Positions 46,812 through 54,707 of a DNA stretch of 64,000 nt are shown piece after piece; the first letter of the stretch is position 1; each line of letters starts with the position of its first letter. Source of the DNA: Corynebacterium sp. (GTDB lineage Bacteria; Actinomycetota; Actinomycetes; Mycobacteriales; Mycobacteriaceae); the NCBI RefSeq assembly GCF_030538285.1, contig NZ_JAUNUG010000008.1:20713-84712 (forward strand), read 5' to 3'. The notes under the pieces are model-generated. The model was not told the DNA's origin. It worked only from the letters and a program-made list of their open reading frames with translations, and did not search any database. A program made the translations under genes and the position numbers.

Positions 46812-48431
46812 ATGAGCACCAACACCACTGTCATCGTCGGCGGCGTCGCCGGCGGCATGTCGACGGCCGCGCGCCTACGGCGCCGGGACGAGAACATGAA
46901 CATCATCGTCCTGGAAGCCTCCGGGCACGTCTCCTTCGCCAACTGCGGCCTGCCTTACCACGTCTCCGGGGTCATCCCGGAGCGTTCCTCCCTGCTGCTA
47001 CAGACCCCGGAATCGCTGGCCGCCCGCTTCAACCTCGACGTGCGCGTCAACACGCGCGCGACCGCCATCGACCGCGCGCAGCGCACCGTCACCACCGACG
47101 GCGGTGACGTCATCACCTACGACCACCTGGTGCTCTCCCCTGGCGCAACCCCCATCATCCCGCCGATCCCCGGCATCGAGCGCGCCTTGCACCTGCGCAC
47201 CATTGAAGACGTCGATGCGATCATCGCAGCCTTAAGCGGCGACGTGTCCTCCGTCGCGATCATCGGCGGCGGCTTCATCGGCCTGGAGGTGGCGGAGAAC
47301 ATGCGTCACCGCGGCCTCGACGTCACCGTCATCGAGCGCGCCCCGCAGATCCTTACTCCCTTGGATGGGGAGATGGCGGCGATCGTCGAGAAGCGGCTGG
47401 TCGACAACGGAGTTACCGTCCTCACCGACGCCGACACCACGACCATCGGCCCCGACACCCTCACGCTTGCCGACGCCCGCGTCATCCCCGCCGACCTCGT
47501 CATCGCCAGCATCGGCGTCCGCCCGGCGAATGAGCTCGCCGTGGCCGCCGGACTCGACGTCGGCGAGCGCGGCGGCATCAAGGTCGATGACCACCAGCGC
47601 ACCAGCGACCCGCGCATCTTCGCCGTGGGCGATGCCGCCGAGAAGGCCGACCACGTCTCCGGCGAGGACACCCTCGTCCCCCTGGCCCAGACCGCCAACC
47701 GGCACGGGCGCCTGGTCGCCGACATCATCACCGGCCGCGATGCGACCCGCACCCCGACCCTGGGCACCGCCATCGTCGGCGTGTTCGGACTCTCCGCGGG
47801 TTCCGTCGGCTGGAATGAGCGCCGCGCCCGGGCCGCCGGGAAGAACCTGCGGGTCATCCACCTGCATCCCGCGAACCATGCCGGCTACTACCCCGGCGCC
47901 GAAACCATCCACCTCAAGGTGGTCATCGACGCCGACACCGACCTCATCCTCGGTGCGCAGGCGGTGGGCGGGCAGGGTGTCGATAAGCGCATCGACGTCA
48001 TCGCCACCGCCATGCGCGCTGACCTGAGCGCCACCGACCTCGCCGACCTGGAGTTGGCCTACGCCCCGCAGTTCGGCTCCGCGAAGGACCCCATCAACAT
48101 GGTCGGTTTCATCAACGACAACATGGTCGCCGGTGAGCGCACCGTCCAGTGGCACGAGCTCGACGAGGCGCTGGCCGACGGCTGGACGCTTATCGACGTC
48201 CGCACCCCAGGCGAGTACCAGCGCGGCCAGATCCCGGGCGCCCTCAACATCCCGGTCGACGACCTGCGCGCGCGTGTCGACGAGCTGCGCGACAAAAAGG
48301 TGCTGGTCCACTGCCAGGTGGGTGTGCGCGGCCATGTCGCGGCGACGCTGCTCGACAATCTGGGCCTGGAAGTAGCCAACCTCGACGGCGGATATGTGAC
48401 ATGGACTCATGGCCAGCTCACCAGGAGATAG
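46812..48431 (+). CDS. CoA-disulfide reductase-rhodanese fusion (CoADR-RHD)
   Basis: A 539-residue flavoprotein. Residues 1-445 form a CoA-disulfide/NADH oxidase-type pyridine nucleotide oxidoreductase: FAD motif VGGVAGGMS, single active cysteine C45 in SFANCGLPYHV, NADH motif IIGGGFIGLE, and FAVGDAAE. Residues about 450-539 form a rhodanese domain with C501 in HCQVGVRGH. Enzymes of this fusion type reduce CoA-persulfide, polysulfide or elemental sulfur and protect against reactive sulfur. It lies between the Cys-rich gene and the CstR-like regulator. Confidence 0.88.
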   Translation: MSTNTTVIVGGVAGGMSTAARLRRRDENMNIIVLEASGHVSFANCGLPYHVSGVIPERSSLLLQTPESLAARFNLDVRVNTRATAIDRAQRTVTTDGGDVITYDHLVLSPGATPIIPPIPGIERALHLRTIEDVDAIIAALSGDVSSVAIIGGGFIGLEVAENMRHRGLDVTVIERAPQILTPLDGEMAAIVEKRLVDNGVTVLTDADTTTIGPDTLTLADARVIPADLVIASIGVRPANELAVAAGLDVGERGGIKVDDHQRTSDPRIFAVGDAAEKADHVSGEDTLVPLAQTANRHGRLVADIITGRDATRTPTLGTAIVGVFGLSAGSVGWNERRARAAGKNLRVIHLHPANHAGYYPGAETIHLKVVIDADTDLILGAQAVGGQGVDKRIDVIATAMRADLSATDLADLELAYAPQFGSAKDPINMVGFINDNMVAGERTVQWHELDEALADGWTLIDVRTPGEYQRGQIPGALNIPVDDLRARVDELRDKKVLVHCQVGVRGHVAATLLDNLGLEVANLDGGYVTWTHGQLTRR

Positions 48432-48432
48432 G

Positions 48433-48699
48433 ATGAGTGGCATGCAGCTCACACCCGAAGAAGCCAAGCCGTCGATCACCCGCCTCAAGCGGGCCAAGGG
48501 ACAGCTCGAGGCCGTTATCCGCATGCTCGAGGAGGGCCAGGAGTGCGAGGATGCCGTCATGCAGCTCTCTGCGGTGGCCAAGGCGATTGACCGTGCCGGC
48601 TACCTCATCGTCTCCACCGGCATGAAGAAGTGCTTCGCCGAGGAAGGCTCCGAGCTCGACGAGAAGAAGCTCGAGCAGATGTTCCTGTCCCTGGCTTAG
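48433..48699 (+). CDS. CsoR/FrmR-family repressor, CstR-like persulfide sensor
   Basis: An 88-residue all-helical regulator. RLKRAKGQLEAVIRMLEEG is the family's DNA-contacting first helix. The two conserved cysteines are C38 and C67; the copper-ligand histidine expected four residues before the second cysteine is Gly63. A Cys-Cys pair without His is the CstR pattern: the pair forms di- or trisulfide links on contact with persulfides and releases DNA. AGGAG is 5 nt before the start. It very likely represses its own operon at 46567-46582. It converges on the HNH gene by a 4-bp overlap. Confidence 0.85.
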   Translation: MSGMQLTPEEAKPSITRLKRAKGQLEAVIRMLEEGQECEDAVMQLSAVAKAIDRAGYLIVSTGMKKCFAEEGSELDEKKLEQMFLSLA

Positions 48700-49826
48700 G
48701 CGTCGGCGAGCAGCCCCAGGGCGGAGAGTTTCCGCAGGGGATGACGATTGTTCTGGGGTGGCCCGCCATCGGGTGGGAGGAACACGATCCCACCTTCCCG
48801 GCGTTCCAGGCGCCCATGTTTCGGCGGGGCGTTGGGATCATCGTCATTGCGCCCGTTATGCACCCGGCACGCCACCGAGAGGTTGGCCATGTTGGTCTGT
48901 CCCTCGTGTTCCCACGCAGTCAGATGATGGAACTGGCAATCCGCCGCCGCAGTGGTACACCCCGGGTTGGGGCAGACCAGGTTCTCCGCCATCGCCAGGA
49001 TGCGCTGTTTGTCATTGGCAAACCGCGACAGGCGATAGAGATCAATCCCGCCCTCCACCAGGTCGAAGATCCCGAAAAACCCCAACTCGGACAGACCCTT
49101 TTCCACCCACTCCTTGCCCGTGATTGTCCTCCCATCGCTGAGACCGAAGACGGTGTCCCCGCCTTCTCCACGGTGATGGGAGACAAAATCCGGGGCCCGC
49201 ATCACCCCCAGAGGAATAGGCGGGGCCACCTTATCGGCGGCGACACCACCGACACCATGCTGAAACGCGGCATCCGCCATTGCCTGCTCCCACGACAACG
49301 ACCCATCCGCCTCCCGCAACGCATCCGCGGTGACCTTCAGATGCGCTGTGTAGCGGGCCATATCCCCCGCTGGCAGAGTCAACGTCGCCGTCGACAAGCC
49401 CTGGGCATCAACATTCTTGCCACCCCGAAACGCCCGGAAACGCCGGCTATCACCATCCGGGGCCCGGCGATTATGCGCCAACACCCGGGCTGCGGCCTCC
49501 AGCCCAATCTCGGCCACCGTGCCGCGCAGCCCGCACAACTCCACCCGCAGCTCCCACACCGACACCCCGGCCTTCGGCGAGAGTTTGCGCAGGTGCTTTT
49601 CAATCACCGCCACCGCATCCAACGACAACGGTGCTGCTGCTTCCCGCGCGGCGGCCTGCAGCTTCTTGGAACGTGTCGGCCCGAAATAGATCAGCGCCAA
49701 CCGCTCCCACAATCCCGCATCCTGAAAACCCCACTGATCCAGATGCGCGCGGGTCAGGTCACCGGAGGACAACTCCCCCAGCACCCGCATGGCCCGCAAG
49801 GCCGCCAACGCATCCACAGTGTTCAT
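48696..49826 (-). CDS. HNH endonuclease domain protein (13E12/DUF222-like)
   Basis: A 376-residue protein. The C-terminal HNH-type motif is CPNPGCTTAAADCQFHHLTAWEHEG ... NLSVACRVHNGRND, with the zinc cysteines and paired histidines in place. The N-terminal 250 residues are helical, as in the DUF222/13E12 proteins found in many copies in Corynebacteriales. Target and biological role are unknown. The ATG at 49826 is 7 nt after TATGGT; the in-frame ATG at 49838 overlaps this box and was rejected. Confidence 0.75.
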   Translation of the reverse strand: MNTVDALAALRAMRVLGELSSGDLTRAHLDQWGFQDAGLWERLALIYFGPTRSKKLQAAAREAAAPLSLDAVAVIEKHLRKLSPKAGVSVWELRVELCGLRGTVAEIGLEAAARVLAHNRRAPDGDSRRFRAFRGGKNVDAQGLSTATLTLPAGDMARYTAHLKVTADALREADGSLSWEQAMADAAFQHGVGGVAADKVAPPIPLGVMRAPDFVSHHRGEGGDTVFGLSDGRTITGKEWVEKGLSELGFFGIFDLVEGGIDLYRLSRFANDKQRILAMAENLVCPNPGCTTAAADCQFHHLTAWEHEGQTNMANLSVACRVHNGRNDDDPNAPPKHGRLERREGGIVFLPPDGGPPQNNRHPLRKLSALGLLADA

Positions 49827-49879
49827 GCCCCGAACCATAAACGCGGGCCACGCCGGCGTCGATAAGCAAGCACCCCAGC

Positions 49880-49906
49880 CTGTGGATAACTACCAGTTAT
49901 CCACAG
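49880..49906. promoter_or_regulatory. Twin inverted DnaA boxes (12-bp perfect palindrome arms)
   Basis: CTGTGGATAACT (49880-49891), ACC, and AGTTATCCACAG (49895-49906). Each arm contains TTATCCACA, a perfect consensus DnaA box, in opposite orientation. It lies in the 116-bp gap between the murB stop and the HNH gene start. It could bind DnaA (titration or control of the HNH gene) or, less likely, act as a hairpin terminator for murB. Confidence 0.7.
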
Positions 49907-49942
49907 AAAGCCGCATTTCTATCAACCAACCAGTTGACAAAA

Positions 49943-51058
49943 TCAGATCGACACTCCCACCCACACCGGCTCGGGCACGAGCTCCACGCCGAACACCGAG
50001 CGCACCCCATCGCGGACTTCGCGGGCCAGGGCGACCAGGTCGGATGTCGATGCCGAGCCGCGGTTGGTCAGCGCCAGAGTGTGTTTCGTCGACAGGCGCG
50101 CGGGCGCCCCCTCTCCGGGATGGCCCTTGGAAAACCCGGCGCGTTCGATGAGCCACGCGGCGGAGAGTTTCTCGCCTCCCGCGGCCGGGAAGCGGGGCAT
50201 GCGCTCGGCGTCCTCGGCGCCGCGGGAAGCGCGCACCGCGGCCTGCACCGCATCCGCCACCGCGCTGTCCACGACGGGGTTGGTGAAGAAGGAACCGGCT
50301 GACCAAGTGTCATGGTCCGACTCGACGACCACCATGCCCTTGCCGTGGCGCAATGCCAGCACGGCCTCGCGCACGGCGGCAACCGGCCAGCGTTCAGCCC
50401 CGCCCAACCGGCGCGCGAGTTCGCCGAAGCGCAGGGGCGCGGACAACCCGTCGGTGGACAGCTGTAACTCCACAGCCAGCACCACACCGCGGGAGGTGAA
50501 TTTGAGGTTGGAGTAGCGGTACGCCAGTTCCAGGTCGCTGGCCGGCACCCAGGACACTTCCCCGCTTGCCCGGTCGAGGAGTTGCACCTGCACGAGCACG
50601 TCGGCGATCTCCACGCCGTACGCCCCGACGTTCTGCACGGGCGTCGCGCCAGCGGATCCGGGGATGCCGGACAGGCACTCGATGCCGCCGAGGTCAGCGT
50701 CCACGCAGGCTGCGACAACATCGTCCCACACGGCACCGGCCCCGGCGACCACGCGCCCGGTCGCCATGTCCAGCGAGAGGTCGTCGTTTTCCAGCAGCAC
50801 CACGACCAGGTCCAGGTCCCCGTCGGCGACGACGAGGTTGGAGCCGCCGGCCACCACGAGGAGGGGTACGGAGTGGGCGTCGAGAAGCGTGACTGCCTCG
50901 GCCACGGCCGACGCCGTCGCGCAGCGCACCACCAGCAACGGCCGTCCGCCGAGGTGGAGGGTGGTCAGATCGGCGAAGGTGGTGGTGTCGTCGAGCACCA
51001 CGCCTGTCAGCTGGCTGAGATGTGCCTGGATGTCCGGGGTCAGAGATGAGTCGCTCAC
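49943..51058 (-). CDS. murB: UDP-N-acetylenolpyruvoylglucosamine reductase MurB
   Basis: FAD enzyme that reduces UDP-GlcNAc-enolpyruvate to UDP-MurNAc in peptidoglycan synthesis. FAD-binding segments VAGGSNLVVADGD and GIECLSGIPGSAGATPVQNVGAYG are present; the active serine region is HDTWSAGSFFTNPVV and the C-terminus carries the KHTLALTNRGSA helix. It has 371 residues. GTG start, 7 nt after TACCGT. Divergent from the DUF2505 gene across 24 bp. Confidence 0.95.
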   Translation of the reverse strand: MSDSSLTPDIQAHLSQLTGVVLDDTTTFADLTTLHLGGRPLLVVRCATASAVAEAVTLLDAHSVPLLVVAGGSNLVVADGDLDLVVVLLENDDLSLDMATGRVVAGAGAVWDDVVAACVDADLGGIECLSGIPGSAGATPVQNVGAYGVEIADVLVQVQLLDRASGEVSWVPASDLELAYRYSNLKFTSRGVVLAVELQLSTDGLSAPLRFGELARRLGGAERWPVAAVREAVLALRHGKGMVVVESDHDTWSAGSFFTNPVVDSAVADAVQAAVRASRGAEDAERMPRFPAAGGEKLSAAWLIERAGFSKGHPGEGAPARLSTKHTLALTNRGSASTSDLVALAREVRDGVRSVFGVELVPEPVWVGVSI

Positions 51059-51082
51059 GTGCTTAACGGTAGTCTGTTAGCT
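51059..51082. promoter_or_regulatory. Overlapping bidirectional promoter of murB and DUF2505 gene
   Basis: Plus: TAGTCT (51070-51075), 7 nt, ATG. Minus: TACCGT (51071-51066), 7 nt, GTG. The two -10 boxes share the central TA, so a single 10-bp element serves both directions and only one polymerase can bind at a time. Confidence 0.6.
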
Positions 51083-51586
51083 ATGGCAACCCGCAGTGAG
51101 AACACCGTAACCATCAACCAGCCGGTCGAGAAGGTCCATGCCGCGCTGACGAACCCTGACTACTGGGCATTTATCGCACAGAACCTCTCCCCCGAGCCGG
51201 GCGAGGTCGCTGAATTCGAGACCACGGAGGGCGGCGCTGTCGCCACCCTTTTTGAGGTTCTACCGCTGGACATCCTCCCGGAGGCGGTCCGCGCGATGAT
51301 CTCCCAGGCGCTGAAGGTCAAGCGTGTGGTCACCGTCGGCCCGCTGGCTGACAACGCCTCCGCGGTCACCTACACCGCTGATGTCAAGGGCACCCCGGTC
51401 GATTTCTCCGGTGATATCAATGTCTCCGGCGATGACGCCACCACCACCCTCGCCTACTCCAATGAGGTCTCGGTGAACATCCCGTTCATGGGCCCGGCCA
51501 TTGAGCCGAAGGTCGCGGAGGCTCTCGGCGATCTGTTCAACAACGAAGGTGAGCTGACCAACCGCTGGATCGGCGAGAACGCTTAA
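51083..51586 (+). CDS. DUF2505 family protein (SRPBCC-like)
   Basis: A 167-residue protein of the DUF2505 family, related to the START/SRPBCC ligand-binding fold. The opening TVTINQPVEKVHAALTNPDYW and the ending AIEPKVAEALGDLFNNEGELTNRWI are typical. Ligand unknown. Leaderless start (TAGTCT plus 7 nt). A strong terminator follows at 51616-51667. Confidence 0.8.
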   Translation: MATRSENTVTINQPVEKVHAALTNPDYWAFIAQNLSPEPGEVAEFETTEGGAVATLFEVLPLDILPEAVRAMISQALKVKRVVTVGPLADNASAVTYTADVKGTPVDFSGDINVSGDDATTTLAYSNEVSVNIPFMGPAIEPKVAEALGDLFNNEGELTNRWIGENA

Positions 51587-51615
51587 GCGTTTCGCCTTCT
51601 TACTGCTTCACCCAT

Positions 51616-51667
51616 GGCCGACCACGCCCACAACCTCCGCGCGGAGGCGGGTCGTGGTCGGCCTTTT
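51616..51667 (+). terminator. Rho-independent terminator after the DUF2505 gene
   Basis: The 11-bp stem GGCCGACCACG (51616-51626) pairs with CGTGGTCGGCC (51653-51663). An inner CCTCCGC/GCGGAGG hairpin lies at 51634-51647, and TTTT follows at 51664-51667. It overlaps the N-terminal extension that a start at 51614 would give the next gene, which argues against that start. Confidence 0.8.
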
Positions 51668-51670
51668 GGC

Positions 51671-52426
51671 GTGATCACCCGCGGCACGACCGGCCATAAT
51701 CGGCTGCGGCGTTGCGATAGGTGGGTGGTGCATCATCCCCGTATCAGGCGGTTGCTTATCGACGCCGCCTCCCCCCTCGCCGTCGACGTCGGTTACGGTG
51801 CTTCCCACGCCACCACCGTCGAATGGGCGCAGCGTCTGCGCACGATCCGCCCGGATCTGGAGGTGATGGGCCTGGAGATCGACCCGGAGCGGGTGCTCCC
51901 CCCGCGGGACGGGGTGCGTTTCGAGCTCGGTGGTTTCGAGCTCGCCGGCTACCGCCCGCACCTGGTGCGTGCCTTCAATGTGCTGCGGCAGTACGACGTC
52001 GATCAGGTGGAACAGGCGTGGGAGTCGGTGACCTCACGTTTGGCCCCCGGCGGGCTGTTCATCGAAGGCACCTGCGATGAGCTGGGCCGACGCTCCACGT
52101 GGCTGCTCATCGACGCCCACGGCCCCGTCTCGCTGACCCTGGCGTGGGACCCGTGGGATGTCGAGAAGCCTTCCGATGTGGCGGAGCGCCTGCCGAAGAT
52201 CCTCATCCACCGCAACACTCCTGGCGAGCGGATCCATGCCCTGCTCCAGGCGGCGGATGATGCCTGGTTCCGCACCGCCGGCTGGGAACCCTATGGTCCC
52301 CGCGTCCGCTGGCGCCACGCCCGGCAGCTGCTTATCGACGAAGGCTGGCCGGTCCACCCCGTCCGCCGCACATTGCGTGACAACCTCCTGACAATCCCCT
52401 GGGCGGCAGTTGCCCCCACCCCCTAG
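51671..52426 (+). CDS. Class I SAM-dependent methyltransferase-like protein
   Basis: About 251 residues. Motif I is LAVDVGYGASHATTVEWA, followed by LEVMGLEIDPERV (motif II acid) and RAFNVLRQYD with APGGLFIEGTCDE (motif III region), fitting a Rossmann methyltransferase. The substrate is unknown. The GTG at 51671 was preferred over ATG 51614 because the latter falls before a terminator hairpin that would be transcribed into the coding region. The 20-bp gap to the next gene suggests an operon. Confidence 0.65.
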   Translation: MITRGTTGHNRLRRCDRWVVHHPRIRRLLIDAASPLAVDVGYGASHATTVEWAQRLRTIRPDLEVMGLEIDPERVLPPRDGVRFELGGFELAGYRPHLVRAFNVLRQYDVDQVEQAWESVTSRLAPGGLFIEGTCDELGRRSTWLLIDAHGPVSLTLAWDPWDVEKPSDVAERLPKILIHRNTPGERIHALLQAADDAWFRTAGWEPYGPRVRWRHARQLLIDEGWPVHPVRRTLRDNLLTIPWAAVAPTP

Positions 52427-52446
52427 GCTGCGCCACACTGTCTGTC

Positions 52447-53202
52447 ATGGCAAAGATCTGGAAGTTCCTCGTCGGCGTGGCCGTCGCCCTGCTCATCATG
52501 CTGCTGGTGGCGGAATTTGGCCTGCGGTGGTTCATCGGCAACGAATTGCGCACGAGTTTTCAGGAGCAGGCCGCCGCCGATGGCGTGGCCCTCGAGGAGG
52601 ATCCGACGATCGGTTTCGGCACCACCCCGCTGGTCCTGTCGGCGGCGCGCGGCTCGATCCCGGAGGTGGAGATCACCACCCCTTCCACCCTGCAGGTCAC
52701 CGGCCAGGAGATCCTCGGCCAGCCCGGCGCCCACGTGCAGCTCACGGACCTGGATATCTCCGACTCGGACAACCCGGTCGCCGCCCGCATGGTCACCACC
52801 ACCGAGGTGCCCAGCGAGTTCCTGCTGGCCACGGTGAAAAACGGCATGGAGCAGGAGGGCGCGGCGGGCGGCCTGGTCGACATCTCCAATATCACCGCCA
52901 ACCCCGCCGAGGGCACCCTCGACGTGGAGTTCAACGGCGGCTTCGCCCAACTCAACCTCATTCCCCGCCCCGTTGACGGCAACCTCACCTTCGAAGCCGC
53001 CGGCGCGACACTATTCGGTTTCGATCTACCCTCGCAGGTCACCGACCTCATCTCCCAGGCCCTCCAGCAGGGCGTACAGGAACAGGCCGGCGAGTTCGAC
53101 ATCGACGCCTTCGACGTCATCGACGGCGGCGCCCGCCTCACCCTGGCCGGTGAGAATGTCGCCCTCAGCCAGGTGGCGGACACACAGCTGCCACGTCGCT
53201 GA
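52447..53202 (+). CDS. LmeA-like (DUF2993) lipid-binding protein
   Basis: A 251-residue secreted or membrane-anchored protein. An N-terminal helix (KFLVGVAVALLIMLLVAEFGL) is followed by a DUF2993 domain (VEITTPSTLQVTGQEILG, VQLTDLDIS, LTFEAAGATLFGF). The mycobacterial member LmeA binds phospholipids and promotes lipomannan elongation in the cell envelope. The 3' end overlaps the convergent gene by 38 bp. Confidence 0.75.
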   Translation: MAKIWKFLVGVAVALLIMLLVAEFGLRWFIGNELRTSFQEQAAADGVALEEDPTIGFGTTPLVLSAARGSIPEVEITTPSTLQVTGQEILGQPGAHVQLTDLDISDSDNPVAARMVTTTEVPSEFLLATVKNGMEQEGAAGGLVDISNITANPAEGTLDVEFNGGFAQLNLIPRPVDGNLTFEAAGATLFGFDLPSQVTDLISQALQQGVQEQAGEFDIDAFDVIDGGARLTLAGENVALSQVADTQLPRR

Positions 53203-53713
53203 CCGCGACCCGGTCCGCGCCCGCCTCCAGCGCGGCGATGACAGCATCGAGGGAATCGGCCAGGATGGTGTGCGGCAGATCCCCGCTTATCGACGCCCCC
53301 ACCATCCGGTCCACACCCGCCAACCGGGCAGTCGCGGCGTGGTCGCCGAACACGGCAAGAGTAACCGGCGGGGGCACCGCCTCCCGCACGGCGACGAACT
53401 CCGCCAACAAGGCGTTGTCGTCGGTGATGGCCGGGTCAGTGGCCAACCAAATCTCCTCCGCCCCCTGCGCCACCGCCAGGCGCGCTTCCGCCGCTTTCAC
53501 CAGCGTGTGGTGGCATCCCGAGGGATAACCCACCACCGACACCACTGTCAGCCCCGCCGTGTCACCCGCCAGCTGCACATGCGAGGGGTGCAGCACCACC
53601 CCCGCCAGGCCCGCGGAGCGGGCCTGGGCGACGGCGTCGGGGATGGTGACGGGGGCGTCGATAAGCAAAAGAAAGGCGCGGCTTTTCAGCCACGCCTCAT
53701 CCGTTGTCACCAC
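53165..53713 (-). CDS. Degenerate deoxyribose-phosphate aldolase (DeoC)-like protein
   Basis: A 182-residue TIM-barrel-like protein, shorter than the 220-residue family norm. Homology is clearest in VVSVVGYPSGCHHTLVKAAEARLAV and GAEEIWLAT, the DeoC core. The Schiff-base region VKTSTG appears as VGASISG, the second lysine strand (GVKASGG in the family) is not recognisable, and the DHT(L) start motif is absent. Aldolase activity is therefore unlikely. GTG start (53710 is an alternative GTG). It overlaps the DUF2516 gene upstream by 7 bp and the LmeA gene downstream by 38 bp. Confidence 0.65.
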   Translation of the reverse strand: MVTTDEAWLKSRAFLLLIDAPVTIPDAVAQARSAGLAGVVLHPSHVQLAGDTAGLTVVSVVGYPSGCHHTLVKAAEARLAVAQGAEEIWLATDPAITDDNALLAEFVAVREAVPPPVTLAVFGDHAATARLAGVDRMVGASISGDLPHTILADSLDAVIAALEAGADRVAVSDVAAVCPPPG

Positions 53714-53994
53714 CGGTAATTACCACTGACGATATCCCGCAGGTGCGGGCGCACATCAAACCAGAACACGCCGATGGCCACCATGCCCGCCCACGACAGA
53801 AACGGCACGCGGGTGACCACCACGAAGGCGGAACCCATGAGGATGGCCACCCAGATCCACTTCGACTGGCGATTCCCCGCCTCATAGGCGTCATCGCGGG
53901 TGGTTGCCGCGAGGAGGGCGCCGACGACGCCGCACAGGGCGATGGCCGCGAAGAGGACCATCTCGAAAATGGTGAGACCGGTGATCAGTGACAT
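53707..53994 (-). CDS. DUF2516 membrane protein
   Basis: A 95-residue protein with three membrane helices (about 5-28, 44-62 and 65-80) matching the DUF2516 layout: FEMVLFAAIALCGVVGALLA, then QSKWIWVAILMGSAFVVVTR. The same gene lies beside deoC in mycobacteria (Rv0476). Function unknown. ATG 53994 was chosen; longer readings run into the next gene. Confidence 0.75.
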   Translation of the reverse strand: MSLITGLTIFEMVLFAAIALCGVVGALLAATTRDDAYEAGNRQSKWIWVAILMGSAFVVVTRVPFLSWAGMVAIGVFWFDVRPHLRDIVSGNYRW

Positions 53995-54001
53995 GAGAGT
54001 G

Positions 54002-54682
54002 CTAGTTGTCCTTATTCGGGTTCGGGACGTCCTCGGAGCTGACGACCTCGCCGTCAATCATATGCGGCACCTCACCGTCATCGTTCTTCGAGGGGGTCTC
54101 TGCGTCCTTGTCCACAGCATCTCCGGCGCGGGCGATCAGATCATCCAGGCGACGGCGCAGATCATCGATGAAGGACTGCTCGCTGGCCTCATCGCCCGTG
54201 CCGGCGGCCGCACGACGGGCGCGGGCCTGCTCGACGGTCTCCTCGAAGGTGGCGCGGACCGAGGCGGTGGCGCTGGAAAACGCCGAACGGGCCTCGGAAG
54301 CGGACTCGGAGGACTTCGTCTCCCCCGCAGCACGACGCACCGACCCGGCGATGTCACGGATGATGTCCTCCGCGCGGGAGGCGAACGCCAGGGAGACATT
54401 CTTGTAGTCCTCGGTGGACTGCGCACCGCTCAGGCCCGTGCGCGCCTCCTGGGCGGCAGTGGCGAAACGCTGCTTAACAGACTCCTGGCCCGCGGTAGCC
54501 GCCTCACCGGAGTACACGCTGTGCACATCCGAAGGCGCGTCAGTGCGCTCCCGGTCCGCTCGGTAACGCTCCGTGAAATCGGAGACCACATCACCCAGGC
54601 GGGCGCCGGCGGCCACCCACGCCTGGAAAGGCTCACGCAGGTTATCCAGCAGGGAATTGTTGTTGTCGTTCGGGTTGGTCAT
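54002..54682 (-). CDS. Helical charged protein, HBHA-like position
   Basis: A 226-residue hydrophilic protein predicted mostly helical and coiled coil (about 75-200), rich in Ala, Glu, Arg and Ser (SEARSAFSSATASVRATFEETVEQARARR), with an acidic C-terminus. No signal peptide or membrane helix. It lies where mycobacteria have hbhA, next to DUF2516, but lacks the Lys-rich C-terminus of HBHA, so orthology is not claimed. I recall a Corynebacterium-only protein family of similar appearance. AAAGGG lies 8 nt before ATG 54682. Confidence 0.65.
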   Translation of the reverse strand: MTNPNDNNNSLLDNLREPFQAWVAAGARLGDVVSDFTERYRADRERTDAPSDVHSVYSGEAATAGQESVKQRFATAAQEARTGLSGAQSTEDYKNVSLAFASRAEDIIRDIAGSVRRAAGETKSSESASEARSAFSSATASVRATFEETVEQARARRAAAGTGDEASEQSFIDDLRRRLDDLIARAGDAVDKDAETPSKNDDGEVPHMIDGEVVSSEDVPNPNKDN

Positions 54683-54707
54683 GGGACTGGCCCTTTCTGT
54701 GTGTCGG

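Noticed and set aside
48696-49826. HNH gene as part of a mobile element or restriction system
   Set aside because: No methyltransferase, transposase or terminal repeats are next to it, and proteins of this kind are common chromosomal genes in the group.
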